In this document: positions 1 through 8,308 of the stretch, in pieces | Layout: each line of letters begins with the position of its first letter | Position numbering within the stretch: the stretch's first letter is position 1 | Translations under genes and position numbers: made by a program | Assembly (NCBI GenBank): GCA_001986395.2 | Contig: MQVO02000161.1 | Span: forward strand, 1 to 19,074 | DNA from: Irpex lacteus | Lineage: Eukaryota; Basidiomycota; Agaricomycetes; Polyporales; Irpicaceae | Reading direction: 5' to 3' | DNA length: 19,074 nucleotides | The notes under the pieces: generated by a model | The model's input: only the letters and a program-made list of their open reading frames with translations | Database searches by the model: none | What the model was told of the DNA's origin: nothing

Positions 1-2385
1 CTATGGATGCATTTTGATACTCTTTCAAAAAGCGACGCCCCAGTCAAACTGCCCATTAGTCAACTATCTCTCTATCTATTAAATAAGAGGTAAATTTAAT
101 CTGAAACCAAAGTCTTAAGGTATCTCACCTTTCGTCTATCGACATCCCTAATCACTTCATACTAAGGTTTGATTAACATGATGACTAACTACAGTAAAGC
201 TGCATAGGGTCTTCCCGTCCACCTGGAGGTAACCCGCATCTGCACGGGTAATTCAATTTCACTGAGCAAGTTGTAGAGACAGTGAGACCATCGTTTAAAC
301 TATTGATACCGGACCACATTTTTGGGCCAATTTATTTTGCTACCTTTAGGATCCTCATAGTTAAGACCGCTATTAACCATTGATTTGATTAGTAATAGTT
401 ATCCCTATCACCTCTCTTATTTATTTGGCATTGGGCAAGTTTCATCCAGAATACTATGATATTAATCATTGCTCTGAATTGTGTTTTTTAGTAAACAGTC
501 GGGGCCTCCGATTTTGTGCCACCTATATCCTTTTTAAGATTAAAAAAAAAAAGGGTAATAGGTTCCTCTTATCGTCTAAACTTTAGAGGAGAACTTGCCG
601 AGTTCCTTAACAACTTTTAGCTCTACGCCTTGGTATACTCTACCTACGAACCTGTGTCGGTTTAGGGTACGGTAGATTAAAATTAAAAATAAAATAAATA
701 TTTGTTCCCCTTGCCCAAAGCCAGTGGCTTAAGGCAGGGGCAGTAAAGATTACTATTTAATTTAAAAAAAACTTTATTTTCCCGGTTCAAAAAGAACTTT
801 AGGTTTTAAACTCATCAGTCAAAACATTGGTTTTGAACCTTAGAGGCCGCATTAACATAAGGAGGTTTAACCTTTCCTTATAACCCTTTCGTATTCGGCG
901 AGAAGTATTATAACTTCTTTTTACGTTACTCATGTCAGCATTATCTCTTCAGTATCCTATAAAATAATGAAACACTATTTAATTTCAGGTTTCCTGAATG
1001 TTCTACTACCTAGATTTAGAATAGAATTATTTGACTATTCTAAAGCAACACGATATCGGTTGATTATTTAAGACCCGTTAAATTTTCGGTGCGACATTCT
1101 GAAGACTGATACGTTGTTACAAACGGTCATTAAAAGATAGCGACTACCAGGCTCACTTTACAGTTGCGTTCAATTTTGCTACTACCTTAATTTCACTTAA
1201 TAATCATTTGGGACCTTGATTCGTGTTCTCGGCTGTTTCCGTCTTGACTACCACCTTAGCATGAGTAGTCTGAATATCTATCATCAATTTATGTAATTCC
1301 GAGATTCTCTTCCATTGGTAAGATTTTTACGTCCCCGCAACTTAAACATTGATTATAATTAAAAATTATAATTTATTTGGAATTGAGTGCTGTACCTTCA
1401 TAAATTTTGTATAGATGTCATACCTACATATGTTTCGTAGAAAACCAGCTATCACTAGGTCAGATTGGCATTTCACCGCTTCCCTAAACTCATCGGAGAA
1501 TTATGCAACATTCACCCGTTCGATCCATTCATCATTTAAGATTAAAATCTGGTCTAGGGAAGATCACCTAGCTTCGGGTCTAATAGAAGTAACTTATCCA
1601 ACACTAATTTAGTTAATACCCCAAAAACACTAGTAATTATAAATAATTCTAACTAGTTTTTTTGGGGGTTTTACTAATTAAATTTTATGTCCAGTCGCTT
1701 TCGCTAGGGCTTTTAACCTTGCTACTCCCATTAACTTGCTGACCCATTATGCAAAAGGTACGCCGTCATTTTAAAAAACTTCGACTGCTTATAGAGTTAC
1801 TAATTCAAGACTATTTCACAATGTCTATAACATTACTTTTTCAACTTTTCCTTCACAGTACTTTTCACTATCGCTAAATTTATAATACTTAGCCTTAGAG
1901 GATGGTTCCCCTATATTCCGACAAGTTAACTCTCATCGTACTTTATATTTTTATTAGAATATTAATTTAATATTCGATAATTTTTTTAATTACACAGGAC
2001 TTTCACCTTCTTTGGTTACTTTATTCATACTTATTTATTTAATATTTCTTCCCTTTTTTTTTTATTATTAAATAAATAAAAAGGTACATAAGATAAATAC
2101 TATAAAATATTTTTATTATTACTTTAATTGTAAAAAATTATCTTTTAGGCTAATCCGATTTCACTCACCATTACTCTCGGAGTCTCGGTTGATTTCCTTT
2201 CCTTTCCTTACTGAAATGGTTTACTTCAGGAAGTTTAAATATAAAGGTTTCCCTTAGGATCGCCACTTTATTTATTCCGTCCAGCCCCTCTCCCCCCTAA
2301 AGATGATAGAGGATAGAGGATATTGGACAGTGGCTTTTGGTTTTATACCTCCTTTTTTATAAATTTGCTAGTTATCCTTAAATAA
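1..2385 (-). rRNA. rnl: Mitochondrial large-subunit ribosomal RNA, 3' part missing
   Basis: Reading the minus strand gives the conserved core of 23S-type rRNA in order: near the 5' end a block ending in AAATCAACCGAGA (about 2190), the domain II block around 1440-1500 (complement of accagctatc and ggcatttcaccgc), the complement of cctgtgtcggtttagggtac (about 650-670), the domain IV/V blocks around 200-350, and TTTGACTGGGGCG at about 33-50. The window edge cuts the gene inside domain V, so the 3' end lies to the left. The span from the 5' region to the edge is close to the bacterial length, and I see no intron. The 5' end is placed only roughly (2340-2390) because conservation fades there. One hairpin element (1619-1668) is inserted in it. 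The rRNA forms the core of the mitoribosomal large subunit. Confidence 0.93.
1619..1668. repeat. Hairpin element inside the LSU rRNA gene
   Basis: Arms CCCCAAAAACACTAGTAATTA and its imperfect complement ending AACTAGTTTTTTTGGGGG can fold into a long stem. It belongs to the family found at 3595, 8148, 9975 and 15581. Its right part, from TATAAATAATTCTAACTAG onward, is identical to the inner element at 8148-8194. It interrupts a poorly conserved stretch of the rRNA, so the transcript could tolerate it as an extra helix. Confidence 0.85.
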
Positions 2386-2655
2386 CTCCTTTAAAATACT
2401 ATTTGATGTTAACTATATTGTCATCGATTCTTTTATTATTAAAAAAGTTTTTTGTTTTATTAATTTATTTTTATTTGGGTTATCTATTAAAATTCGGCTT
2501 AAATTTAACAGCTCCCCGACGAAGTGTGGGACTTCAAAGAGTACCAGGAGCCGAGAGGCAGATTGTTTATTGATTCTGTATGTACACAAATTTCTTCCAG
2601 ATTTGGTATCCATAGTAACCACTCCCCCCTAAATTAAAAAAGTATTGATTGAAGG
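2386..2655. other. Spacer upstream of LSU rRNA, with a dispersed repeat
   Basis: This stretch holds a 69-codon minus-strand open frame (2413-2622) that I do not recognise. It sits against the 5' side of the rRNA and may be non-coding. The last part, 2620-2651, is a 32-bp sequence (six-C run, then AATTAAAAAAGTATTGATTG) that recurs exactly at 4849-4880 and 11994-12025 inside the large repeat. Confidence 0.5.
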
Positions 2656-2813
2656 GGGGAAAGCTTTATAGTTGTGAAGGTCTATGCTAATTATATTACC
2701 CTAACTATCTCTACAGTAGTATTAATTCTATCACTACAGATATGGTATTCCTTCTATATTTCTTTAAGTTAATATAAAGCAGTAGAGGATTATGTTACCT
2801 TATTGTCATCTAC

Positions 2814-2966
2814 ATATGGAGCATTAATCTATACATAGTTATACTTACTACCTTTATAACGCCTATCTATGTACTAGCTAGTTGGAATAATGTATATCAT
2901 AATGTACCTGCATTTATAATTGCTATATTTGTAGTGCTAGATATTCTTCTTTTGATATTTATTTTA
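2814..2966 (+). pseudogene. nad4: nad4 fragment 1 (N-terminal third), degenerate
   Basis: In the frame starting at 2844 the translation contains LTTFITPIYVLASWNN and then AFIIAI and LDILLL. These match the NADH dehydrogenase subunit 4 segment usually written LTTFLxPIxILxxW...LDLLLFYIFFE, roughly residues 90-140 of a protein of about 480. The preceding codons give IWSINLYIVI, a shortened version of the usual SINFxxGIDGIS stretch. Further upstream I find no continuous frame, no start codon and several stops. Downstream, the frame becomes an unrelated Ser/Phe/Leu string at about 2966. Complex I subunit 4 would be a membrane protein of the inner membrane; this piece cannot encode one. A second nad4 piece lies at 3934-4119 on the same strand, with a reversed endonuclease gene between them. 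Confidence 0.75.
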
Positions 2967-3282
2967 AGTACCTCCCTATTCTTTTTATTAATAATACCTC
3001 ATTTGTTCGATCCAACCGCATGTAGCTGTGAAGCTTCAGTCCTGTCAGAGGGTGAAGCCCGGGAGAATAGAAGAAAGTAACCACTGTTGTCAGATCCCGT
3101 AGTGAAGTCATAACCAAAGTATTATAACCATCTGATGTGTGAATCTTTACACGAGTGTTAAATAGTAGCCGCAGTGCTTCAAACAGTACTAGATGTGGAC
3201 GTTGCTTCAGACTAAAACAGAAATCACCGTTGGACTTAATATGGAAGGATCCTTCAGCAATAGTAAATCCTACTACCATCCA
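2959..3282 (-). pseudogene. LAGLIDADG homing endonuclease, truncated
   Basis: The minus frame encodes about 106 residues starting WMVVGFTIAEGSFHI, the second LAGLIDADG motif of intron-encoded endonucleases (usual form WLxGFxDGEGSF). It is followed by a typical stretch with FSLKQRPHLVLFE and later GLKLHSYMR. Family members usually have two such motifs over 250-300 residues, so only the C-terminal domain remains. The 5' side stops at a half-hairpin element (3280-3309), which supplies the sequence immediately before the motif. The acidic residue of the motif is replaced (Ile-Ala in place of Asp-Gly), although the Glu of EGSF remains. These proteins cut DNA to spread their host intron. No intron core or exon junction is visible here, so I take it as a stranded remnant. 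Confidence 0.82.
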
Positions 3283-3309
3283 AAAAAACTAGTTAGAATT
3301 ATTTTAGGG
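3280..3309. repeat. Half hairpin element
   Basis: This has the left arm CCAAAAAAACTAGTTAGAATT followed by ATTTTAGGG, so a shortened right side. It is a member of the ACTAGT hairpin family and directly abuts the truncated LAGLIDADG frame. Confidence 0.75.
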
Positions 3310-3594
3310 TACAGACTGTGTAATTTATTTAATTTTATTTTAAGTAGAGGGTCTATTTAACAATATAATTCTAACTAATACCCTTTGTGGAATATGGATA
3401 GACTAAGTAAATAGCTATCTTATTATTTATTCTAATTCTCTTTAACCTAAAGGATAATAAATACTCTATTTATTTAACTGAGTGTCCTCCCTCCAATTAA
3501 CTTGGGTTCCAAAGAGTTAAGATTAGTACTAGAGGGATTCCCCCTTGTGTCCTCCCTCCAATTAACTTACAAATAATAACTAAAGAATCAGAGT
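3310..3594. other. AT-rich spacer with short direct repeats
   Basis: No gene is visible. Positions 3314-3348 (35 bp, starting GACTGTGTAATTTATTTAAT) equal the first 35 bp of the large repeat at 4144 and 11289. A 22-bp unit (GTGTCCTCCCTCCAATTAAC plus TT) occurs at 3482-3503 and again at 3547-3568. Confidence 0.7.
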
Positions 3595-3641
3595 CCCAAA
3601 AACACTAGGAATTAGAATTCATTCTAATTAGTTTTTTGGGG
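3595..3641. repeat. Hairpin element, ACTAGT family
   Basis: CCCAAAAACACTAGGAATTAG is paired with CTAATTAGTTTTTTGGGG around a GAATTC centre. It is a full-length family member. Confidence 0.85.
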
Positions 3642-3905
3642 ATTGTTAGAATAAGAATAAATTTAATTAAACAATTAAAATAAATTAATGTTTGTTCTCT
3701 CAAAGATGAGTAAAGTTAAAGAATTTAAAGGGAGCTAGCGATTAATAATAAATAATCTTAGAATAATATTTTTATAATTATTTAACTCTTTTCCCTACTC
3801 TATTTATTTAACTCTTCAAAAGAATAATAGTTTATTGTAATCACTCTCCACTCCACTTTAGTGGCTAGTGGCTTAATAAATTATTTAATTATTTTGGTAG
3901 GGGTT
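3642..3905. other. Spacer sharing motifs with 17790 and 18720
   Basis: No gene is visible. A stretch near 3704-3760 (GATGAGTAAAGTTAAAGAAT, then AAAGGGAGCTAGCGATTAAT) is closely repeated at about 17788-17832 and more loosely at 18726-18770, so this is a dispersed low-complexity repeat. Confidence 0.6.
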
Positions 3906-3929
3906 ATTAAAATTTAATTAAATTTTAAT
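3906..3929. repeat. AT-only palindrome centred on TTAATTAA
   Basis: A perfect 24-bp palindrome with half-site ATTAAAATTTAA. Related copies lie at 13854-13875 and, less perfectly, at 16532-16558. It sits four bases before the nad4 fragment that follows. Confidence 0.8.
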
Positions 3930-3933
3930 TAGG

Positions 3934-4119
3934 GCACCTATAATAACATTAAGACAAACTGATCTGATAGTTATAGTAGCTTAGAGTTCTTTATCTCATA
4001 TGGCTGTATGTATATTAAGTATATTCTCTTATAGTATCACAGGTTTAACTGGTAGTTTAGTATTATCAGTAGCTCATGGTTTTGTATCATCAGGTCTACT
4101 TATTAAAGTAGGAGAAAGG
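3934..4119 (+). pseudogene. nad4: nad4 fragment 2 (central part) with in-frame stop
   Basis: The frame from 3934 translates as APIITLRQTDLIVIVA, stop, SSLSHMAVCILSIFSY, then SITGLTGSLVLSVAHGFVSS. It matches the central part of NADH dehydrogenase subunit 4 (usual LRQIDLKxxIAYSSVxHM...GxxLLMxSHGxxSSxLF), which includes the conserved histidine of the antiporter-like channel. The TAG stands where the conserved tyrosine of AYSS is expected, so a single base change explains it. The match fails after about 4113, where the sequence becomes purine-rich and then enters the large repeat at 4144. It starts right after an AT palindrome. Together with the piece at 2814-2966 it represents two separate parts of nad4, with about 130 intervening residues missing. 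It is almost certainly non-functional. Confidence 0.85.
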
Positions 4120-4203
4120 GGAATAAGATTAAAAAGAAAGAAAGACTGTGTAATTTATTTAATTTTATTTTAAGTAGATTAAAAAAGTATTGATTGTCTT
4201 TAT

Positions 4204-4482
4204 TTGCATCAACAAAATCTCAGTCTCAGTAAAGTATTTCTAGTGCATGTGTTAGAAGTGTTGTTGGTAGTACTCAGCAGTGAACTGGTATGTATAGAAA
4301 AGTATAATAAAGATTTAGAAAGTGGAGTAATAAGTAATGAATGTAAATTTTTAGAGTACCGTAGTGAAAACAATCTATATCTCTCTAATGAGGAATTAAT
4401 ATTATTGGGTTTAGAATTAGTTATTCTTCTATCAAATAACAGTAATTTAATAGAAGTTAAGGTAATAAAAAGGATAAATTAA
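4204..4482 (+). CDS. Unrecognised 92-codon open frame in repeat copy 1
   Basis: The frame is open from a TTG at 4204 to TAA at 4480-4482. It has no ATG near the start, so any real start is uncertain. The product would be rich in Leu, Glu, Asn and Ser, with no motif I recognise; a hydrophobic stretch (KVFLVHVLEVLLVVLSS) comes first and a hydrophilic part follows. The left framing 30-bp repeat overlaps its first bases. The same frame occurs unchanged at 11349-11627, which shows only that the duplication is recent and not that it is expressed. It could be a fragment of a plasmid or intron gene. Confidence 0.3.
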   Translation: MHQQNLSLSKVFLVHVLEVLLVVLSSELVCIEKYNKDLESGVISNECKFLEYRSENNLYLSNEELILLGLELVILLSNNSNLIEVKVIKRIN

Positions 4483-4557
4483 AAAAGTACTTCCAACAAA
4501 GAGCCTAGTTTTTTTGGATAGATTTATAAACCATTCTATACTTTTATCTGTTATCTA

Positions 4558-4860
4558 GAAATTATACAAAGAGTTATTGAAAATGAAAAACAAGATTTTA
4601 CTGTTATACATAGACATAATAATATATCTGATGCATACGTAGAAAGAATTATAAATACATTCCAACATCTTACATGAAAATGGGCGTTGTGTTCTAGTAT
4701 TATATAATATATCTATAAACTCGAAGAATATAAAAATATAGCTAAAATAATACATAATACTATTCTTGATAGAGAATACCCTGCCGATTATATAGATAAA
4801 AGTACAAATATATTATATTCGGATTGATGCAAATGGTACTCGTCTTGACACTCCCCCCTA
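4558..4860 (+). pseudogene. Unassigned coding remnant in repeat copy 1
   Basis: Read with UGA as Trp, the plus strand from 4558 gives EIIQRVIENEKQDFTVIHRH, later KLEEYKNIAKIIHNTILD and ADYIDKSTNILYSDWCKWY, interrupted by one TAA at 4705-4707. The composition, with charged residues, balanced amino acids and UGA at plausible Trp positions, looks like former coding sequence rather than chance. I cannot name the family; a plasmid polymerase or an endonuclease would fit. The minus-strand frame over the same region (4555-4755) is Phe/Tyr/Ile-rich and is probably only its shadow. Confidence 0.4.
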
Positions 4861-5108
4861 AATTAAAAAAGTATTGATTGTCTTTATTTGCTTTTATCGG
4901 AGATTCCTCATTCTAGTAAACTTTATTACTATACAAATATATCGTATTATTCCCTTCATATCTTAAGGTTCCAATCCCCTTTAGCTTTACAAGTATTTGA
5001 TGAGACTATATTTAAGATTAGAAGACTGATTATCCTCCAACCACGACCTCTTAGATTCTAAGTGGATTGTCTTAATACTCAGATAATCCAAAAAACTGTT
5101 CAATTCTT

Positions 5109-5211
5109 ATGCATACTGGTGACGAACTAAAGAGATTTATTGCCATCAAAATTGAAAAGTGTGATCATTATAGTTATAAAATTACTGAGCTAACTGTAAA
5201 ATCTCATAGAT
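5109..5211 (+). pseudogene. Unassigned short coding remnant
   Basis: From an ATG at 5109 the frame reads MHTGDELKRFIAIKIEKCDH and then YSYKITELTVKSHRS, about 34 residues, ending where a hairpin element starts. It follows the end of repeat copy 1, where a half-hairpin (CCAAAAAACTG at 5088-5098) stands. The residue mix is protein-like but too short to assign. Confidence 0.3.
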
Positions 5212-5278
5212 CCCAAAAAAACTAATTATTTCTGTCCACAATCCAATCCACTTTGTGGGCTGGGTCCTAGTTTTTTTT
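5212..5278. repeat. Hairpin element with a GC-richer inner hairpin
   Basis: Outer arms CCCAAAAAAACTA and CCTAGTTTTTTTT frame an inner stem CCACAA/TTGTGG. This is a divergent member of the ACTAGT family with an enlarged loop. Confidence 0.7.
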
Positions 5279-5848
5279 AGTTTAAGTAAAAAATCTATCC
5301 TTCGACAGTACAAACTGTGGATGGAGATATAAACCTAAAAGAGAGTTAAGATGTCTAAAACTGAGATAAAAATAATCGTTGCCTCTTCTTCTTATTTTAT
5401 TTCTTTTATTTTTTTTTTTTATTAAAAAAGATAAAGGGCAAAAAGACAAAAAGAGGTAATTATTTATATTATTACTATTTAGTAAAGGTTATAGAATACA
5501 TTAAGAAGTAAAAACAAGTTAACTTGGGGTAAAATTTTATAAAAAAGAAATTTAATTAAATTAAGGGTATATATTAAGCAAGTCTCCCTACTTTTATTTT
5601 AAAGAAAAAAGGGAGAGAAGAAGAGTAAAGTTTATTATATAATATTTAACACTTATGTCTGGAACAAAAATTAATTTAATTTAAATTAGAAATTAGTACC
5701 ACTTTGTATCTAAAATTTTTAGATTTAAATCAGGACAATATAAAAATAGTTAATTATATATTTTTATTATATTAGACACAAAATTATTCCTATAGACAAA
5801 TTCTAACTCCCATTACACTAACTCGCATTTGGGGTTATATTAAAAATC
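5279..5848. other. AT-rich spacer downstream of the large ORF
   Basis: I see nothing coding on either strand. The stretch holds poly-T and poly-A runs (about 5400-5435) and alternating A/T sequence. It forms the 3' flank of the minus-strand ORF. Confidence 0.6.
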
Positions 5849-7504
5849 TCATTTATCATTATCCTCATTTGATGATTTACTCTCATTAATATTACTTTCA
5901 GGAGTATCATCTTGAGTTTTATCAGCCCACACATCATCTAATATTTTAGAGATAGAATCATCTCTTTTAATAGATTCTAAATCAACTGGGCTGGCAAACT
6001 CATCATGATAATTATAAATAGATTTATTAAACTCTTTTGGAGTCTTATCTACATTAGAATTATGATCATGATCGTAAGAACTTCCTTCACTTGACCAATA
6101 ATTTTCATCATTAGGTTCATTATATCTTCTTACATCACGTTCTAAATCTTTATCTTCCATATATGCATCATTTATTCTATAGATATTAGGCTTAAATTTT
6201 GAATCTTTATCATGCTCATTCTTATATTCATGGGGAATATTTGAATTATCATGAGTATCAGTATCAAAAATAGTTGTAGGTGCTTGCTCTCTTAGAGCTC
6301 TCTTATTACTAATCATTTTATGGAATGCATCAAGTATTGGATGTCTACGCTGAGGTTCTTCTTCTTCATCATCTAAACTCACTGTAGCTCTATCTGCTTT
6401 AGTTTGTTTAGATGATTTATTTGTATCCTCTTGTTTATCTTTACCTTTATCATTTTTACCTTTATCATCTTCTGTTTGATGATCATTCACCTCAGATTTA
6501 TGAGATTGAGGTTGATGATCACTAACATCAGATTTAGGAGATTGAGGTTGATTGTTAGAAGATTTATTAGATGATCCTTCAGCTGGATTTACATCATTTT
6601 TGGGACCTGGACCTTTACCTTTTTCATACTCATGTTCACTCCATGCTTTCTGATCATCAGCAGGAATATTTGCAGGGTCAATAGGAGTAGATTTTATTGG
6701 GTTTTTAGCTTCATTAAATGCATTTTCCATACTAAAGTTTTTAAGTGTATCTTTAACAGAAGGTGCATGTAATGGTGAGTTGTGTCCAGTACCAGCTACA
6801 GATTGTTTTAAATAACTTGTTTTCTCAAATGCTGCTGAGGGATCGAAGGGTCCGCTCGGTTTTGCAGGAGTGTGTACACCTGTACCATGTACAAATACAT
6901 CGTGAGCTTCTTGAACCTCTCTTAACCTAGTCTCTCTCAACAATCTTTCACTGTTACTTTCACCAAATACAGCTAATCTTAATCTATTAAACCAGTTATC
7001 ATGAGGATTATCCATTGTATATGGAAATTGTGCACGATTTACTGTATTTGGATTAGTTTGATCATGCATAAAATTATTGAACGCATCTGATGTATTTGCT
7101 CCAGATACCCAATGGAACGGATTGAACCAATTCAATGCTGTTCTGTAGTTACCTGTCACCATTGTAAGACCATCATATAACCAATATATGGGGTTTCTGT
7201 GTGTTCTTGCATCATTTATTTGTATATCAGGTTGATCACCAGGTGCACCTAATCCATTCTGTGGAACATTATTATTTACATTAGGAGTTCTATTCCATGG
7301 AAATAAATTTGTTATGATTGATGGATCTTTGTATACTGAAAATGCTGTGAATATTACTCCAAATGAGACAATTCCACCAACTACCCACCATACCCATGTA
7401 GGTACCCAACTATCTGTATGTGTCTTCCCTGTAAGTGACTCATATATTGTTGTGGGTATTTTACTGAAATTGGATTCTATCTTGGGTACGGTGTATCTGT
7501 CCAT
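5849..7504 (-). CDS. Large hypothetical protein, one membrane segment and acidic disordered tail
   Basis: This is the only long intact frame in the window: 551 codons from ATG at 7504. The frame stays open upstream to 7672 (56 more codons, including WIYRLFDEWLVPRPPPDPDW), but that part has no ATG, so either translation starts at a non-standard codon or the 5' end is truncated. Around residues 35-57 lies a clear membrane segment (VWWVVGGIVSFGVIFTAFSV). Residues 60-260 are Asn/Pro/Trp-rich. The rest is hydrophilic, low in complexity and acidic, with two 12-residue repeats (DNA units 6477-6512 and 6513-6548) and a run of acidic residues (DDEEEEP). Trp is encoded by TGG at more than ten sites and never by TGA. 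I do not recognise the family. Membrane anchoring with a long disordered tail suggests an inner-membrane or scaffold-like role, but that is only inference. tRNA-Asn and tRNA-Pro lie upstream on the same strand, so co-transcription is plausible. Confidence 0.65.
   Translation of the reverse strand: MDRYTVPKIESNFSKIPTTIYESLTGKTHTDSWVPTWVWWVVGGIVSFGVIFTAFSVYKDPSIITNLFPWNRTPNVNNNVPQNGLGAPGDQPDIQINDARTHRNPIYWLYDGLTMVTGNYRTALNWFNPFHWVSGANTSDAFNNFMHDQTNPNTVNRAQFPYTMDNPHDNWFNRLRLAVFGESNSERLLRETRLREVQEAHDVFVHGTGVHTPAKPSGPFDPSAAFEKTSYLKQSVAGTGHNSPLHAPSVKDTLKNFSMENAFNEAKNPIKSTPIDPANIPADDQKAWSEHEYEKGKGPGPKNDVNPAEGSSNKSSNNQPQSPKSDVSDHQPQSHKSEVNDHQTEDDKGKNDKGKDKQEDTNKSSKQTKADRATVSLDDEEEEPQRRHPILDAFHKMISNKRALREQAPTTIFDTDTHDNSNIPHEYKNEHDKDSKFKPNIYRINDAYMEDKDLERDVRRYNEPNDENYWSSEGSSYDHDHNSNVDKTPKEFNKSIYNYHDEFASPVDLESIKRDDSISKILDDVWADKTQDDTPESNINESKSSNEDNDK
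6477..6548 (-). repeat. Tandem 36-bp repeat within the large ORF
   Basis: Two adjacent 36-bp units encode PQSPKSDVSDHQ-like and PQSHKSEVNDHQ-like 12-residue repeats. The differences are mostly conservative codon changes, as expected for a repeat kept in frame. Confidence 0.75.
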
Positions 7505-7877
7505 ACTTCCTGAGGAGAATATATTTGGATTTACAGGTCTGGTGTCGTATGAGTTTGAGCCCCATCTCCATATTTTCCAATCTGGATCTGGTGGTGGTCT
7601 TGGTACTAGCCACTCATCAAATAGTCTGTAAATCCATCCAAATAATCTCTTTGTACCATAGTATAAAATATATTATATTTATTTTTTATAGTTACTTTAC
7701 TAACTAAATAGTAAGTTTAGAGGTTTAGTGTATAGCTAATTTGATAATAACAATCCACCATCTTCATCTTAATAATAAGGAAGGTGTTTCTCCTTATTTT
7801 ATACCTTTTTATTTATTTAATAATAAAAAGGGGAAAAAATGATAAATGGTATTAGTTATTGTAGTATTATTTTTATA

Positions 7878-7949
7878 GGTGCCAAGAGGAATTGAACCTC
7901 TGAAAAAAGTATTAACAGTACTCCACATTAACCACTCTGACATGGCACC
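7878..7949 (-). tRNA. trnN: tRNA-Asn (GUU)
   Basis: The minus strand folds into a 72-nt cloverleaf. The acceptor is GGTGCCA/TGGCACC (7 pairs), the anticodon stem GAGTA/TACTT with loop CTGTTAA, giving anticodon GTT after the invariant T33, and the T arm AGAGG-TTCAATT-CCTCT. The D stem is short (3 pairs). It lies 41 bases from tRNA-Pro and upstream of the large ORF, in the same orientation. Confidence 0.9.
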
Positions 7950-7990
7950 CTAATTTTTATAAGTTAAAATATTTTATTTTTTTTAAGTAT

Positions 7991-8062
7991 ATGGTAGGCG
8001 TGACTCGAACACGCTAGGGCTCTTTCCCAAAAAGAGTAACAATCCACTTAGTCTTCTACCAT
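7991..8062 (-). tRNA. trnP: tRNA-Pro (UGG)
   Basis: A 72-nt minus-strand cloverleaf. The acceptor is ATGGTAG/CTACCAT, the anticodon stem CTCTT/AAGAG with loop TTTGGGA, hence anticodon TGG, and the T arm GCGTG-TTCGAGT-CACGC is fully paired. The D stem has 3 pairs including G-U. Confidence 0.9.
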
Positions 8063-8133
8063 TCTTGTTTTTATCCTTGCCCCCATACTCTTTTTCTTTT
8101 AATTCTTAAAAAGAAATAATATAAAAAAAGGAT

Positions 8134-8225
8134 CCCCCAAAAAACATCCCCAAAAACTAGGTATTATAAATAATTCTAACTAGTTTTTTTGGGGATTATT
8201 TCTACCGCGACCCTAGTTTTTTGGG
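8134..8225. repeat. Nested hairpin elements, one inside another
   Basis: An outer element with ends CCCCCAAAAAACAT and CCCTAGTTTTTTGGG is interrupted by a complete inner element at 8148-8194 (CCCCAAAAACTAGGTATT to AACTAGTTTTTTTGGGG). The inner one is nearly the same as the copy inside the LSU rRNA gene. Confidence 0.8.
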
Positions 8226-8308
8226 TTTAAATAATAACAAAAACTTATTCTAATAATCTCTTTTAAGAATGGAACAAAATGGAACAATCTAAGTTGAGAT
8301 AAATTTGT

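Larger units (their letters stand above)
4144..5088. repeat. 945-bp direct repeat, copy 1
   Basis: This is identical, as far as I can compare by eye, to 11289-12233 (constant offset of 7145). The left edge starts GACTGTGTAATTTATT and the right edge ends CTCAGATAATC. Inside, a 30-bp sequence beginning ATTAAAAAAGTATTGATTG occurs at 4178-4207 and again at 4862-4891, framing most of the unit. Two remnant frames of unknown origin lie within it. Such long exact repeats usually reflect recent duplication or ongoing recombination. Confidence 0.9.

Noticed and set aside
1415..1612. 65-codon plus-strand open frame
   Set aside because: It lies wholly in conserved LSU rRNA sequence and reads the antisense strand of that gene.
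3482..3568. CRISPR-like pair of direct repeats
   Set aside because: Only two 22-bp units with a 43-bp gap, in a mitochondrial context; no array.
4555..4755. 66-codon minus-strand frame (and its copy at 11700-11900)
   Set aside because: Dominated by Tyr, Phe and Ile as expected from AT-rich antisense; the plus-strand reading with UGA as Trp looks more protein-like.
7314..7707. Two plus-strand open frames (7314-7631 and 7525-7707)
   Set aside because: They are antisense to the large minus-strand ORF and its upstream extension, which has far better protein-like composition.
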